56,004 bases of DNA, taken from assembly GCF_002979555.1 (NCBI RefSeq), contig NZ_PCOZ01000023.1, positions 1-56,004 of the forward strand, given 5' to 3'. Source of the stretch: Pseudomonas sp. MYb60. Its GTDB lineage: Bacteria; Pseudomonadota; Gammaproteobacteria; Pseudomonadales; Pseudomonadaceae. The notes beneath the pieces were generated by a model. The model ran no database searches. It was not told the DNA's origin and saw only the letters and a program-made list of their open reading frames with translations. The translations under genes were made by a program, and so were the position numbers. Numbering within the stretch: position 1 is the stretch's first letter; each line of letters begins with the position of its first letter. Positions 8,956-17,967 of this stretch are shown one piece after another.

Positions 8956-8975
8956 TGCACACTAGAGACTGTGCA
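8956..8975. promoter_or_regulatory. Inverted repeat, candidate GntR operator
   Basis: TGCACA (8956-8961) and TGTGCA (8970-8975) form a perfect 6-bp dyad with an 8-base spacer. It lies just upstream of the GntR gene start, in the divergent intergenic region. The site could serve autoregulation; this is inference from position only. Confidence 0.4.
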
Positions 8976-9086
8976 CAAGCTTGTCAAACCGCCACGGTTT
9001 CGGCTTGTAAGCGCTTCAACAGGCTGCTCCGGACGCCCACATTGGCGCTTTGCGATGTCTTACAATCCTGTCTATCGTTATTCACT

Positions 9087-9107
9087 AACGGTATTTAAAA
9101 TACTGTT
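9087..9107. promoter_or_regulatory. 21-bp palindrome upstream of the dioxygenase operon
   Basis: Half-sites AAC-n-GTATTT and AAATAC-n-GTT are arranged around a central A. Nine of ten positions per arm pair, leaving one mismatched pair and the centre. It lies about 45 bp before the TauD-like gene, within the divergent promoter region. It is a candidate operator for the GntR protein or another regulator of the operon. Confidence 0.5.
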
Positions 9108-9152
9108 CTTATATCTATAAAGTTACTCCCCTGTCTGACCGGGAGTGACCTC

Positions 9153-10046
9153 ATGTCCGCCACCTCTACTGTTCCAACAGCGACCCTTACCGTCCAAGCG
9201 TTCGACATTCGTCCACTGCCCGGCAGTGTCGGTGCGGAAGTTGTCGGCCTGGACCTGTCTCTCCCGGTCAGCGACGAGGATTTTGCGCGCATTCACCGCG
9301 CGCACCTGGACCACCATGTCGTGGTCTTTCGCGACCAACGCATCACCCCCGAACAACAGATCGCCTTCAGCCGCCGCTTCGGCGTGCTGCAGATCCACGT
9401 GCTCAAGCAGTTCCTGCTGGCCAACCATCCAGAAATCCTGATCGTTTCCAACATCATCGAGAACGGCCAATCCATCGGCCTCGGAGATGCAGGCAAATTC
9501 TGGCATTCGGATTTGTCTTACAAGGAACTGCCGAGCCTGGGCTCGATGCTCCACGCCCAGGAGCTGCCGTCCGAAGGCGGCGACACACTGTTCGCCGACA
9601 TGCACAAAGCCTGGGACGAGTTGCCCGAGCACCTGCGCAAAGCCGTCGCCGGCCGCAGCGCCGCGCATTCCTACACCGCGCGTTACAGCGAGACCAAATT
9701 CGAAGGCAACTGGCGCCCCACGCTGACGCCCGAGCAACTCGCTCAAGTCGCCGAAGTGGTGCACCCGATCGTGCGTACCCATCCGGAGAACGGCCGCAAG
9801 GCGCTGTTTGTCAGTGAGGGTTTCACCACCCGCATCGTCGGCCTGCCGGAAGACGAAAGCCGCGACCTGCTGGCCCAGCTCTACGCCCACAGCGTGTTGC
9901 CGCACAACATCTACCGCCACCAATGGCAGCCCCACGACCTGGTGTTCTGGGACAACCGCTCGCTGATCCACTTGGCCGCCGGTTGCCCGAGCCACCTGCG
10001 CCGCAAACTCTTTCGCACCACCATCCAGGGCGACGCGCCTTTCTGA
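9153..10046 (+). CDS. TauD/TfdA-family Fe(II)/2-oxoglutarate dioxygenase
   Basis: A 297-aa cytoplasmic oxygenase. The facial triad is visible as H-x-D in WHSDLSYKELPS and the distal His in SLIHLAAG, with the 2-oxoglutarate-binding Arg in RRKLFRTTI. The N-terminal GAEVVGLDLSLPVSDEDF is typical of the TauD/TfdA/TSBAD family. The family oxidises compounds such as taurine, alkylsulfonates, alkyl sulfates or 2,4-D, splitting them through hydroxylation. It is followed at once by the three parts of an ABC importer, so the imported compound is probably its substrate. The substrate cannot be fixed from the sequence, so tauD is not assigned. Confidence 0.9.
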   Translation: MSATSTVPTATLTVQAFDIRPLPGSVGAEVVGLDLSLPVSDEDFARIHRAHLDHHVVVFRDQRITPEQQIAFSRRFGVLQIHVLKQFLLANHPEILIVSNIIENGQSIGLGDAGKFWHSDLSYKELPSLGSMLHAQELPSEGGDTLFADMHKAWDELPEHLRKAVAGRSAAHSYTARYSETKFEGNWRPTLTPEQLAQVAEVVHPIVRTHPENGRKALFVSEGFTTRIVGLPEDESRDLLAQLYAHSVLPHNIYRHQWQPHDLVFWDNRSLIHLAAGCPSHLRRKLFRTTIQGDAPF

Positions 10047-10060
10047 TTCGGAGCATGACC

Positions 10061-11086
10061 ATGTCCAGGAAAATTCCATTTGCACGGTTGGCCGCCACCG
10101 TTGGCCTGGGTGTCAGCCTGTTGGCCGGCAGCCTGGTTGCACCTGCGGTAGCGCAGGCCGAAGGCGAGATCCGCATCGCCGAACAGTTCGGCATCGTCTA
10201 CCTGCTGCTTAACGTGGTGCGCGACCAGAACCTCATCGAGAAATACGGCAAGCAGGAAGGCATCGACATCAAGGTCGACTGGACCCAGCTGTCCGGTGGC
10301 GCCGCGGTCAACGATGCGCTGCTGTCCGGCTCCATCGATATCGCTGGCGCCGGCACCGGCCCGCTGCTGACCATCTGGGACCGCACCCACGGCAAGCAGA
10401 ACGTCAAGGCCGTCGCGTCCCTGGGTAACTTCCCCTACTACCTGGTGAGTAACAATCCGAAGGTCAAGACCATCGCCGACTTCACCGAGAAAGACCGCAT
10501 CGCCGTGCCCGCGGTGGGCGTTTCGGTGCAGTCGCGTTTCCTCCAATACGCCGCCGCCAAGCAGTGGGGCGACAAGGAATTCAACCGCCTCGACAAATAC
10601 ACCGTCGCTGTCCCGCACCCCGACGCCACTGCCGCCTTGATCGCCGGCGGCACCGAACTGACCGGGCACTTCTCCAACCCGCCGTTCCAGGACCAGGCCC
10701 TGGCCAATCCGAACGTGCACGTGGTGCTGAACACCTACGACCTGTTCGGCCCGAACTCGCCGACCGTGCTGTTCGCCACCGAGAAATTCCGCAACGACAA
10801 CCCGAAAACCTACAAGGCGTTCGTCGACGCACTGACCGAAGCCGCGCAGTTCGCCCAGAACGACAAAGGCGCTGCCGCCGACACCTACATCCGTGTCACC
10901 AAGGCCAAGATCGACCGCGCCGAATTGCTGAAAATCATCGACAACCCGCAATTCGAATTTACCGTCACACCGAAAAACACCTACCCCCTGGCGGAATTTC
11001 TCTACCGCGTCGGTGCTATCAAGCACAAGCCAGAATCGTGGAAGGACTACTTCTTCCAGGACGCCAAGCCTCTGCAAGGAAGTTGA
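10061..11086 (+). CDS. ABC transporter periplasmic substrate-binding protein (SsuA/TauA/NMT1-like)
   Basis: A 341-aa secreted protein. The signal peptide has a charged start (MSRKIPFAR) and a hydrophobic core, with likely cleavage after VAQA. The mature part begins EGEIRIAEQFGIVYLL and contains ligand-site-like stretches LSGSIDIAGAGTGPLLTIW and VPAVGVSVQSRFLQYAA, as in sulfonate/nitrate/taurine/thiamine-precursor binding proteins. ATG 10061 is preferred over 10055 because GGAG lies 7 bases before it. It sits 14 bp after the dioxygenase gene and just before the ATPase gene, so the four form one operon. Confidence 0.9.
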   Translation: MSRKIPFARLAATVGLGVSLLAGSLVAPAVAQAEGEIRIAEQFGIVYLLLNVVRDQNLIEKYGKQEGIDIKVDWTQLSGGAAVNDALLSGSIDIAGAGTGPLLTIWDRTHGKQNVKAVASLGNFPYYLVSNNPKVKTIADFTEKDRIAVPAVGVSVQSRFLQYAAAKQWGDKEFNRLDKYTVAVPHPDATAALIAGGTELTGHFSNPPFQDQALANPNVHVVLNTYDLFGPNSPTVLFATEKFRNDNPKTYKAFVDALTEAAQFAQNDKGAAADTYIRVTKAKIDRAELLKIIDNPQFEFTVTPKNTYPLAEFLYRVGAIKHKPESWKDYFFQDAKPLQGS

Positions 11087-11087
11087 G

Positions 11088-11939
11088 ATGAACGCCCCTT
11101 TGCAAGGCCACGCGGCCAGCAACCTGCACACCACCACCCCGTTGCTGGCGGTGGATCATGTCAGCCTGGAATACCGCACCCCCGAGCGCGTGGTGCGGGC
11201 CACTCACCAGGTCAGTTTCGAGATCGACCCGGCCGATCGCTACGTGCTGCTCGGCCCTTCGGGCTGCGGCAAATCCACCTTGCTCAAGTCCATCGCGGGG
11301 TTTATCAAACCCTGCGAAGGCGAGATCCGCCTGCTAGGGCAAAAGGTCGAGCAACCGGGTCCGGACCGCATCGTGGTGTTCCAGGAATTCGATCAGTTGC
11401 CACCGTGGAAAACCGTCAAGCAAAACGTGATGTTCCCACTGCTGGCGTCGAAAACCCTCAAGCGTGCCGAAGCCGAAGAGCGCGCGCTGCACTACCTCGA
11501 CAAAGTCGGCCTCAGCGCGTTTGCCGACGCGTATCCCCATACCCTCTCCGGCGGCATGAAGGCCCGCGTCGCCATCGCCCGCGCGTTGGCCATGCAACCG
11601 AAAATCCTGCTGATGGACGAACCCTTCGCCGCCCTCGACGCCCTCACCCGGCGCAAAATGCAGGAAGAGTTGTTGCTGCTGTGGGAAGAGGTGCGTTTCA
11701 CCCTGTTGTTCGTCACCCACTCCATCGAAGAAGCGCTGGTGGTGGGCAATCGCATCCTGTTGCTGTCGCCTCATCCAGGGCGCGTTCGCGCGGAAATCCA
11801 CAGCCACCAATACGACCTGCACAGCCTTGGCGGCGTGGAGTTCCAGGCGTCGGCGCGGCGGATTCATCGCCTGTTGTTCGATGAAGCCACCGAAGCGGAA
11901 CCCGAGCTGGGTTTTGCCGACATCCGCATCGCGTATTAA
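11088..11939 (+). CDS. ABC transporter ATP-binding protein (SsuB/TauB-like)
   Basis: A 283-aa ATPase on the cytoplasmic side of the importer. Walker A is GPSGCGKST, Q-loop VFQEFDQLPPW, signature LSGGMKARVAIARALA, Walker B ILLMDEPFAALD and H-loop VTHSIEEA. The tail after the H-loop is longer than in the smallest family members. The start at ATG 11088 has AAGGAAG upstream and begins immediately after the binding-protein stop. The signature reads GGMKAR rather than the common GGMxQR, which is a normal variant. Confidence 0.93.
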   Translation: MNAPLQGHAASNLHTTTPLLAVDHVSLEYRTPERVVRATHQVSFEIDPADRYVLLGPSGCGKSTLLKSIAGFIKPCEGEIRLLGQKVEQPGPDRIVVFQEFDQLPPWKTVKQNVMFPLLASKTLKRAEAEERALHYLDKVGLSAFADAYPHTLSGGMKARVAIARALAMQPKILLMDEPFAALDALTRRKMQEELLLLWEEVRFTLLFVTHSIEEALVVGNRILLLSPHPGRVRAEIHSHQYDLHSLGGVEFQASARRIHRLLFDEATEAEPELGFADIRIAY

Positions 11940-11953
11940 GGGGGACACTGCCC

Positions 11954-12802
11954 ATGCGCCAGGAATACGAAATACACCTCGAACCACTGCTCAGCGTCCC
12001 CGTGGAACGCGAATTGCCCCTGCGCCAACGCCTGTGGCAACAAGGCTGGCTGCGCAAGGGCCTGATCCTGACCGTGCTGGCGATCCTCTGGGAAGCCGTT
12101 GCGCGCTACCAGAACAACGACCTGCTGCTGCCGGGCTTCCTGCAAACCTCCCACGCGCTCTATGACGGCCTGCTCAGTGGCGAATTGTTGAGCAAGGTGA
12201 GCATCTCGCTGGTGGTGCTGATCAAGGGTTACCTGATCGGCATTGTGCTGGCGTTCGCCCTGACCACGCTGGCGGTCTCGACCCAACTGGGGCGCGATTT
12301 GCTCAGCACCCTGACCTCGATGTTTAACCCGCTGCCGGCCATCGCACTGCTGCCGCTGGCGCTGCTGTGGTTCGGTCTGGGGCAGAACAGCCTGATCTTC
12401 GTGCTGGTGCATTCGGTACTGTGGGCGCTGGCGCTCAACACGTATTCAGGGTTTCTCGGCGTGTCCGAAACCCTGCGCATGGCCGGTCGCAACTACGGCC
12501 TCAAGGGCATGCGCTTCGTGTTGTTCATCCTGATCCCGGCGGCGCTGCCGTCGATCCTCGCAGGCCTGAAGATCGGCTGGGCGTTCGCCTGGCGCACGCT
12601 GATCGCCGCCGAGTTGGTGTTTGGCGCAACCAGCGGCAAGGGCGGCCTGGGCTGGTACATTTTCCAGAACCGCAACGAGCTGTACACCGACAAGGTCTTC
12701 GCCGGCCTGGCCGTGGTGATCCTCATCGGCTTGCTGGTGGAAAACCTGGTGTTCGACACCTTCGAGCGGCTCACCGTGAAGCGTTGGGGCATGCAACGTT
12801 GA
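11954..12802 (+). CDS. ABC transporter permease (SsuC/TauC-like)
   Basis: A 282-aa inner-membrane permease with about six membrane spans. It carries the BPD_transp_1 coupling motif region ETLRMAGRNYGLKGMRFVLFILIPAALPSILAGLKIGWAFAWRT, spanning residues near 170-215. FNPLPAIALLPLALLWFGLGQ is typical of sulfonate/nitrate-type permeases. It is the last gene of the TauD-like operon, starting 14 bp after the ATPase gene. Confidence 0.92.
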   Translation: MRQEYEIHLEPLLSVPVERELPLRQRLWQQGWLRKGLILTVLAILWEAVARYQNNDLLLPGFLQTSHALYDGLLSGELLSKVSISLVVLIKGYLIGIVLAFALTTLAVSTQLGRDLLSTLTSMFNPLPAIALLPLALLWFGLGQNSLIFVLVHSVLWALALNTYSGFLGVSETLRMAGRNYGLKGMRFVLFILIPAALPSILAGLKIGWAFAWRTLIAAELVFGATSGKGGLGWYIFQNRNELYTDKVFAGLAVVILIGLLVENLVFDTFERLTVKRWGMQR

Positions 12803-12855
12803 TCACCTGATAGGATTGCAGCCAATTCACTCCCCAGTCATCACGAGTGCTTGGC

Positions 12856-13776
12856 ATGCAATTACCGGACATGAACCTGCTGGTCGCCCTCGACGCCCTG
12901 CTCGACGAGGGCAGCGTGGTGGGCGCCGCGCGCCGCATGAACCTCAGCGCGGCGGCCATGAGCCGTACCCTCACGCGGATTCGCGAAGCGGTCGGCGACC
13001 CTATCCTGGTGCGTGCCGGGCGCGGCCTGGTGCCGACGCCCAAGGCGTTGCAACTGCAGGCCCAGGTGCGCAACGTGGTGGAGCAGGCGGCGCTGGTGTT
13101 TCGCTCGGCGGATGACGTCGACCTGCGCACGTTGCGCCGGCGTTTCAGCGTGCGCGCCAATGATTTTTTCATCGGCGTGTATGGCGGCCGGCTGTTCGAC
13201 ACCATGGAGCGCATGGCCCCGCTGTGCGAACTGTGCTTCGTGCCCGAAGCCGATACCGACGATGAAGCCCTGCGCGAAGGGCGGCTGGATCTGCGCATCA
13301 GCAACACCATGCCGATCAGCCCGGAAGTAAAGGTGCAAAACCTGTTTTCCACTACGTTCGTCGGCCTGGCGCGGCAAGACCATCCGCTGTTCGACGAAGA
13401 CATCACCGCTGCGCGTTTCGCCAGCTATTCCCACATCAGCATCTCGCGGCGAGGCATCGCCCGTGGCCCTATCGATACCGCACTGAACGCCCAGGGCCTG
13501 GAGCGACGCGTGGCGATGATCGCGCCGGGTTTTCACGGTGCGATGTTCATGTTGCCCGACTCCGACCTTATCCTGCCGGTGCCCAAGGAAGCGCTCTACA
13601 GCGTCAATCGTCTCAAGCTGCCGCTGCGCGCGTTTGCGCTGCCGATCTCCCTGCCAACGCTGGTCTTGACCCAGTCCTGGCACCCGCGCTTCGACAAGGA
13701 CCCGGCGCACACCTGGCTGCGCGAGACCATGCGCGAAAGTTGCCACGCCACCTGGCTCGAAGCCCAACCCACCTGA
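12856..13776 (+). CDS. LysR-family transcriptional regulator
   Basis: A 306-aa regulator. The N-terminal winged helix MNLLVALDALLDEGSVVGAA plus NLSAAAMSRTLTRIREAVGD is typical of LysR proteins. The effector domain includes FVGLARQDHPL and PGFHGAMFMLPDSDLILPVP. The start could be ATG 12856 or the in-frame GTG at 12847. It lies between the importer operon and the EmrB-type efflux operon, both on the same strand. The 146-bp gap before the efflux operon makes control of efflux the likelier role, but this is inference. Confidence 0.92.
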   Translation: MQLPDMNLLVALDALLDEGSVVGAARRMNLSAAAMSRTLTRIREAVGDPILVRAGRGLVPTPKALQLQAQVRNVVEQAALVFRSADDVDLRTLRRRFSVRANDFFIGVYGGRLFDTMERMAPLCELCFVPEADTDDEALREGRLDLRISNTMPISPEVKVQNLFSTTFVGLARQDHPLFDEDITAARFASYSHISISRRGIARGPIDTALNAQGLERRVAMIAPGFHGAMFMLPDSDLILPVPKEALYSVNRLKLPLRAFALPISLPTLVLTQSWHPRFDKDPAHTWLRETMRESCHATWLEAQPT

Positions 13777-13794
13777 AGTGAGCTCGGTCTAAAC

Positions 13795-13816
13795 GTGGGA
13801 GGGGCAAGTCCCTGAT
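13795..13816. repeat. Degenerate REP-like palindrome
   Basis: GTGGGAGGGGCAAGTCCCTGAT resembles half of a Pseudomonas REP unit. It lies directly after the LysR gene. A single diverged copy without an obvious inverted partner. Confidence 0.45.
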
Positions 13817-13922
13817 CTTAGAGTTGTGTCTGGTGCACTTATAAACTGCCGATAAGTAACTTTTTGTCATGGATTAGCCTGATTAAACTGCTCGGGTATT
13901 TATCATTCCGAGCAACCCGTTC

Positions 13923-15458
13923 ATGACATCCCTCGCTGCCCCCGCCCTCCAGGCCGCAGCCAAACCCGTCGCCATGACCCCGCCTGTGTTCGGCCCGCGC
14001 ATCATCGTCGGGCTGGTAGGTGTGTTGCTGGCAGTGTTGGTGTCCGGTCTCAACGAGATGGTCACCAAAGTGGCCCTCGCGGATATTCGCGGTGCGCTGT
14101 ACATCGGCTTCGACGAAGGCACCTGGCTGGTCGCTGCGTACACGGCTACCTCCGTGTCGGCCATGGCCTTTGCGCCCTGGTGCTCGGTGACGTTTTCCCT
14201 GCGGCGTTTCACCCTGTGGGCCATCGGCCTGTTCACCGTGCTGGGCATCCTGTGCCCGTTTGCGCCGAACTACGAAAGTTTGCTGGTATTGCGCACCCTG
14301 CAAGGCCTGGCCGGTGGTGCGCTGCCGCCGATGCTGATGACGGTGGCGCTGCGCTTCCTGCCGGCCAACGTCAAGCTTTATGGCCTGGCCGGCTACGCAC
14401 TCACCGCCACCTTCGGGCCGAGCCTCGGGACGCCGCTGGCAGCGTTGTGGACGGAATACGTCGGCTGGCAATGGGCGTTCTGGCAGATCGTCGCGCCGTG
14501 CCTGCTGTCGATGGTCGCCGTGGCCTACGGCTTGCCGCAGGATCCGGTGCGCCTGGAGCGCTTCAAGCAGTTCAACTGGCGCGGCCTGCTGATGGGTTTT
14601 CCGGCGATCTGCATGCTGGTGATCGGCATCCTGCAAGGCAATCGCCTGGACTGGTTCGAATCGGGCCTGATTACCTTTTTGCTGAGCGCAGGCAGCGTGT
14701 TGCTGGTGCTGTTCATGGTCAATGAATGGTCGCATCCGATGCCGTTCTTCAAGCTGCAGATGCTCGGCCTGCGCAACCTGGCGTTTGCCTTGATCGTGCT
14801 GGCGGGCGTGCTGATGGTGCTGACCTCGGTGATCATCATCCCGTCGAGTTTCCTCGCCCAGATCCAGGGTTATCGTCCGCTGCAAACCGCGCCGGTAATG
14901 CTGTTGATGGCGCTGCCGCAACTGATCGCGCTGCCGTTGGTGGCGGCGCTGTGCAACCTGCGCTGGGTCGATTGCCGTTGGGTGCTGGGCATTGGCCTGG
15001 GCATGCTGGTGCTGTGCTGCATAGGCAGTTCGCACCTGACGTCGGAATGGATTCGCGATGATTTCTACGGCCTTTACCTGCTGCAGATCTTCGGGCAACC
15101 GATGGCCGTGTTGCCGCTGCTGATGCTCTCCACCGGCAGTATCCAACCCATGGACGGCCCGTTCGCCTCGGCCTGGTTCAACACGGTCAAGGGCCTGGCC
15201 GCCGTGGTTGCCACCGGGGTGATCGACACGCTGACCACCCAGCGCATGCACTTCCACTCGACCATGTTGGTGGACCGCCTGGGCAACTCGCCCCTGGCAG
15301 ACGGCGACGCGCCGGGCCTGGCCCACCGTCTGCACGAGCAGGCCGTGGTGCTCACTTCTTCGGATCTGTATGTCGTCATGGCCGCGGTCGCGGTGGCGTT
15401 GATCCTGCTGATTTTCTGGATGCCGACGCGGATCTTCCCGCCCCGTGCACCGACTTGA
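13923..15458 (+). CDS. MFS drug/proton antiporter, DHA2 (EmrB) type
   Basis: A 511-aa inner-membrane transporter with about 14 hydrophobic segments. Family features include the motif-C-like stretch LAGYALTATFGPSLGTPLAALW and the TM-loop sequences LRTLQGLAGGALPPMLM and GWQWAFWQI, typical of EmrB/QacA proteins. It would work with the following HlyD protein and outer-membrane channel as a tripartite pump. The gene stops next to the downstream RBS (AAAGGA), indicating one operon. Confidence 0.92.
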   Translation: MTSLAAPALQAAAKPVAMTPPVFGPRIIVGLVGVLLAVLVSGLNEMVTKVALADIRGALYIGFDEGTWLVAAYTATSVSAMAFAPWCSVTFSLRRFTLWAIGLFTVLGILCPFAPNYESLLVLRTLQGLAGGALPPMLMTVALRFLPANVKLYGLAGYALTATFGPSLGTPLAALWTEYVGWQWAFWQIVAPCLLSMVAVAYGLPQDPVRLERFKQFNWRGLLMGFPAICMLVIGILQGNRLDWFESGLITFLLSAGSVLLVLFMVNEWSHPMPFFKLQMLGLRNLAFALIVLAGVLMVLTSVIIIPSSFLAQIQGYRPLQTAPVMLLMALPQLIALPLVAALCNLRWVDCRWVLGIGLGMLVLCCIGSSHLTSEWIRDDFYGLYLLQIFGQPMAVLPLLMLSTGSIQPMDGPFASAWFNTVKGLAAVVATGVIDTLTTQRMHFHSTMLVDRLGNSPLADGDAPGLAHRLHEQAVVLTSSDLYVVMAAVAVALILLIFWMPTRIFPPRAPT

Positions 15459-15472
15459 TTAAAGGACTCTCC

Positions 15473-16531
15473 ATGAAACGCAAAGACAAGATTGCCATCT
15501 CCGTCATCACTGTATTCGCCGTGGGCGTGCTGGTGTACCTGGTCGCGCCGGGCATACTGGGCAGCAAGCGCCAGAGCACCAACGACGCCTTCGTCGCTGC
15601 CGATTTCACCCTGGTGGCACCGCGCGTGGCCGGCTTCATCAAGGAAGTCCTGGTGGAAGACAACCAGCGCGTCAAGGCCGGCCAACTGCTGGCGCTGATC
15701 GACGACCGTGACTTTCGCGCCGCCGCCCAGGCTGCCGACGCCGATACCCTCGTCGCCCAGGCCCAGCTGAAAAACGCCACCGCCACCCTCGAACGCCAGA
15801 GCTCGGTGATTGCCCAGGCCCAGGCAACGGTCGCCGCCGACCGTGCCGAAATGGCCTTCGCCGAACACGAACTGAACCGCTACAACCACCTTGCCGGCGT
15901 TGGCGCCGGTACCGTGCAGAACGCCCAGCAAGCCAAGACCCGCATCGACCAGGCCACCGCACGCCTGGCCAATGCCACGGCGGTGCTGGCGGCCGAGCGC
16001 AAGCAGGTGGAAATCCTCACCGCCCAGCGCGCCGCCGCCGAGGGGGGGCTCAAACGTGCCCAGGCCGCGCTGGAATTGGCCAGCTACCAGTTGTCATACA
16101 CACGCATCGTCGCGCCGGTGGACGGCATGGTCGGCGAGCGCGCCGTGCGGGTGGGCGCCTACGTGACGCCGGGCAGCAAGATCCTCGCGGTGGTGCCGCT
16201 GGAGGAGGCCTACGTGGTAGCCAACTTCCAGGAAACCCAGCTTTCCCACATGCACGCCGGCCAGGCCGTGCAAGTACGTGTCGACAGCCTCGACGGCGAA
16301 GTGCTCAACGGCCATCTGGAGAGTCTCGCGCCGGCGACCGGCGTAACCTTTGCCTCGGTCAAACCGGATAACGCCACCGGCAACTTCACCAAGGTGGTGC
16401 AGCGCATTCCGGTGAAAATTGTGCTTGAGCCCAACCAGGCACTTACCGAACGGCTGCGCGTCGGTATGTCGGTAGAAGCCAGCGTCGACACCCAGCCGGT
16501 AGCCCAGCAGCGCGAGGTGGCCCAGCAATGA
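15473..16531 (+). CDS. HlyD/EmrA-type membrane fusion protein
   Basis: A 352-aa periplasmic adaptor. It has one N-terminal membrane anchor (ISVITVFAVGVLVYLVAPGI), a biotinyl-lipoyl-like half-motif (TLVAPRVAGFIKEVLVEDNQ), a long alanine-rich coiled-coil hairpin (about 85-190), and the second half (RIVAPVDGMVGERAVRVGAYV). ATG 15473 lies 6 bases after AAAGGA. Its stop overlaps the next start by ATGA, so adaptor and channel are translationally coupled. Confidence 0.93.
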   Translation: MKRKDKIAISVITVFAVGVLVYLVAPGILGSKRQSTNDAFVAADFTLVAPRVAGFIKEVLVEDNQRVKAGQLLALIDDRDFRAAAQAADADTLVAQAQLKNATATLERQSSVIAQAQATVAADRAEMAFAEHELNRYNHLAGVGAGTVQNAQQAKTRIDQATARLANATAVLAAERKQVEILTAQRAAAEGGLKRAQAALELASYQLSYTRIVAPVDGMVGERAVRVGAYVTPGSKILAVVPLEEAYVVANFQETQLSHMHAGQAVQVRVDSLDGEVLNGHLESLAPATGVTFASVKPDNATGNFTKVVQRIPVKIVLEPNQALTERLRVGMSVEASVDTQPVAQQREVAQQ

Positions 16532-17967
16532 AACGTGTTGCCTGGCTCACTCTGAGCCTCATCAGCCTCAGCGCCTGCACGGTTGGCCCGGACTTCCACA
16601 AGCCCCAGAGCCCGCAAGTGACACACTGGAGCGAGCCCCAGGGCCGTCAAGCGGCCAGCCGCGCCGTCAGCGACCCCTTGCAGGAGCGCTGGTGGGACGT
16701 GTTCCACGACGCGCAACTCTCGGCCCTCACACGCCGCGCACTCACCGACAACCTCGACCTGAAACTCGCCAGCAGCCGTCTGGAGCAAAGCCGCGCGGTG
16801 CGCCAGGTGACCACCGCCGAGCGCTACCCCAACCTCGACGCCACCGGGGCGTACCAGCGCAAACGCAACAGTGGCAAAGGCCTGAACGACCCCTCCGGCG
16901 AGAACGGCCGTGCCGCGTTCAACCAGTGGGATGCGGGTTTTTCCGCCTCGTGGGAACTGGACTTCTGGGGCCGGGTAAAGCGCGAAACCGAAGCCGCCGA
17001 CGCCACCCTGCAAGTCGCCGAGAACGACCGTCGCGCCGTGTTGCTCGCGGTGCTGGCCGAGACCGCCCAGGACTACATCCAGCTGCGCGGCGTGCAAAAT
17101 ACCCGCGCCGTCACCGAGCAGAACCTTGACGTCGCGCGCCACAGCCTCAAGCTGTCCCAGCTGCGCCTGGCCGACGGCGTGGCCACCGACCTGGACGTCG
17201 CCGAAGCCGCTGCCCAGGTCGCTGCCATCGAAGCGCGCCTGCCGGACCTGCAGCAACGCCAGGACCAACTGATCAACGCCCTCAGCCTGTTGATGGGCGA
17301 GCCGCCGCAAGCCCTGCACGCGCAGCTGTCCAAGGACGCCGCCGTGCCGCAGACCCAGCGCCAGGTCGCCATCGGCCTGCCGTCGGAGCTGGCCGAACGG
17401 CGCCCGGATATCCGCCAGGCCGAAGCCCGCCTGCACGCCGCCACGGCCAACATCGGCGTGGCCAAGGGCGATTTCTACCCGCGCATCACCCTGTCGGGCA
17501 GCCTCGGTTCCCAGGCCATGCAACTGTCGGATTTCGGCTCGTGGGGCTCGCGCGCATTCGCTTTCGGCCCGCAGTTCAGCCTGCCGCTGTTCAACGGCGG
17601 GCGCCTCAAAGGCATGTTGAACCTGCGTGAAGCGCAACAGCAGGAAGCGGCGCTGGCTTACCAGCAAACCGTGCTGCGCGCCTGGCATGAAATCGACGAC
17701 CAGCTCACCCGTTACAACGCCAGCCAACTGCGCCGCGACAGCCTCGCCGAAGCCGTGCGCCAGAACCAGATTGCCCTGGCCACTGCCCAACACCAGTACG
17801 TCGAAGGCGTGGTGGATTTCGTCAACGTGCTCACCGTGCAAGGTGCGCTGCTGGCGACCCAGGAACAGTGGGTGGAAAGCTCCACCGGCGTGTCGCTGGC
17901 GATGGTCGGTCTGTACAAGGCGTTGGGGGGCGGTTGGGAGTCGGTGTATCCGCTGGTCAGCCTTTGA
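16528..17967 (+). CDS. NodT-family outer-membrane efflux lipoprotein
   Basis: A 479-aa TolC/OprM-like channel. The signal peptide ends in a lipobox (LISLSAC), followed by TVGPDFHKP, a stretch typical of NodT proteins. Two OEP repeats are visible, with ASWELDFWGRVKRETEAA and the second-half SLPLFNGGRLKG. It completes the MFS-HlyD-OMF pump. Its 3' end overlaps the tail of the convergent histidine kinase gene by 11 bp. Confidence 0.93.
   Translation: MKRVAWLTLSLISLSACTVGPDFHKPQSPQVTHWSEPQGRQAASRAVSDPLQERWWDVFHDAQLSALTRRALTDNLDLKLASSRLEQSRAVRQVTTAERYPNLDATGAYQRKRNSGKGLNDPSGENGRAAFNQWDAGFSASWELDFWGRVKRETEAADATLQVAENDRRAVLLAVLAETAQDYIQLRGVQNTRAVTEQNLDVARHSLKLSQLRLADGVATDLDVAEAAAQVAAIEARLPDLQQRQDQLINALSLLMGEPPQALHAQLSKDAAVPQTQRQVAIGLPSELAERRPDIRQAEARLHAATANIGVAKGDFYPRITLSGSLGSQAMQLSDFGSWGSRAFAFGPQFSLPLFNGGRLKGMLNLREAQQQEAALAYQQTVLRAWHEIDDQLTRYNASQLRRDSLAEAVRQNQIALATAQHQYVEGVVDFVNVLTVQGALLATQEQWVESSTGVSLAMVGLYKALGGGWESVYPLVSL

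Noticed and set aside
13839..15335. Minus-strand open frame of 498 aa opposite the MFS gene
   Set aside because: Composition is dominated by His, Gln and Arg, without any motif. The plus strand encodes a clear transporter.
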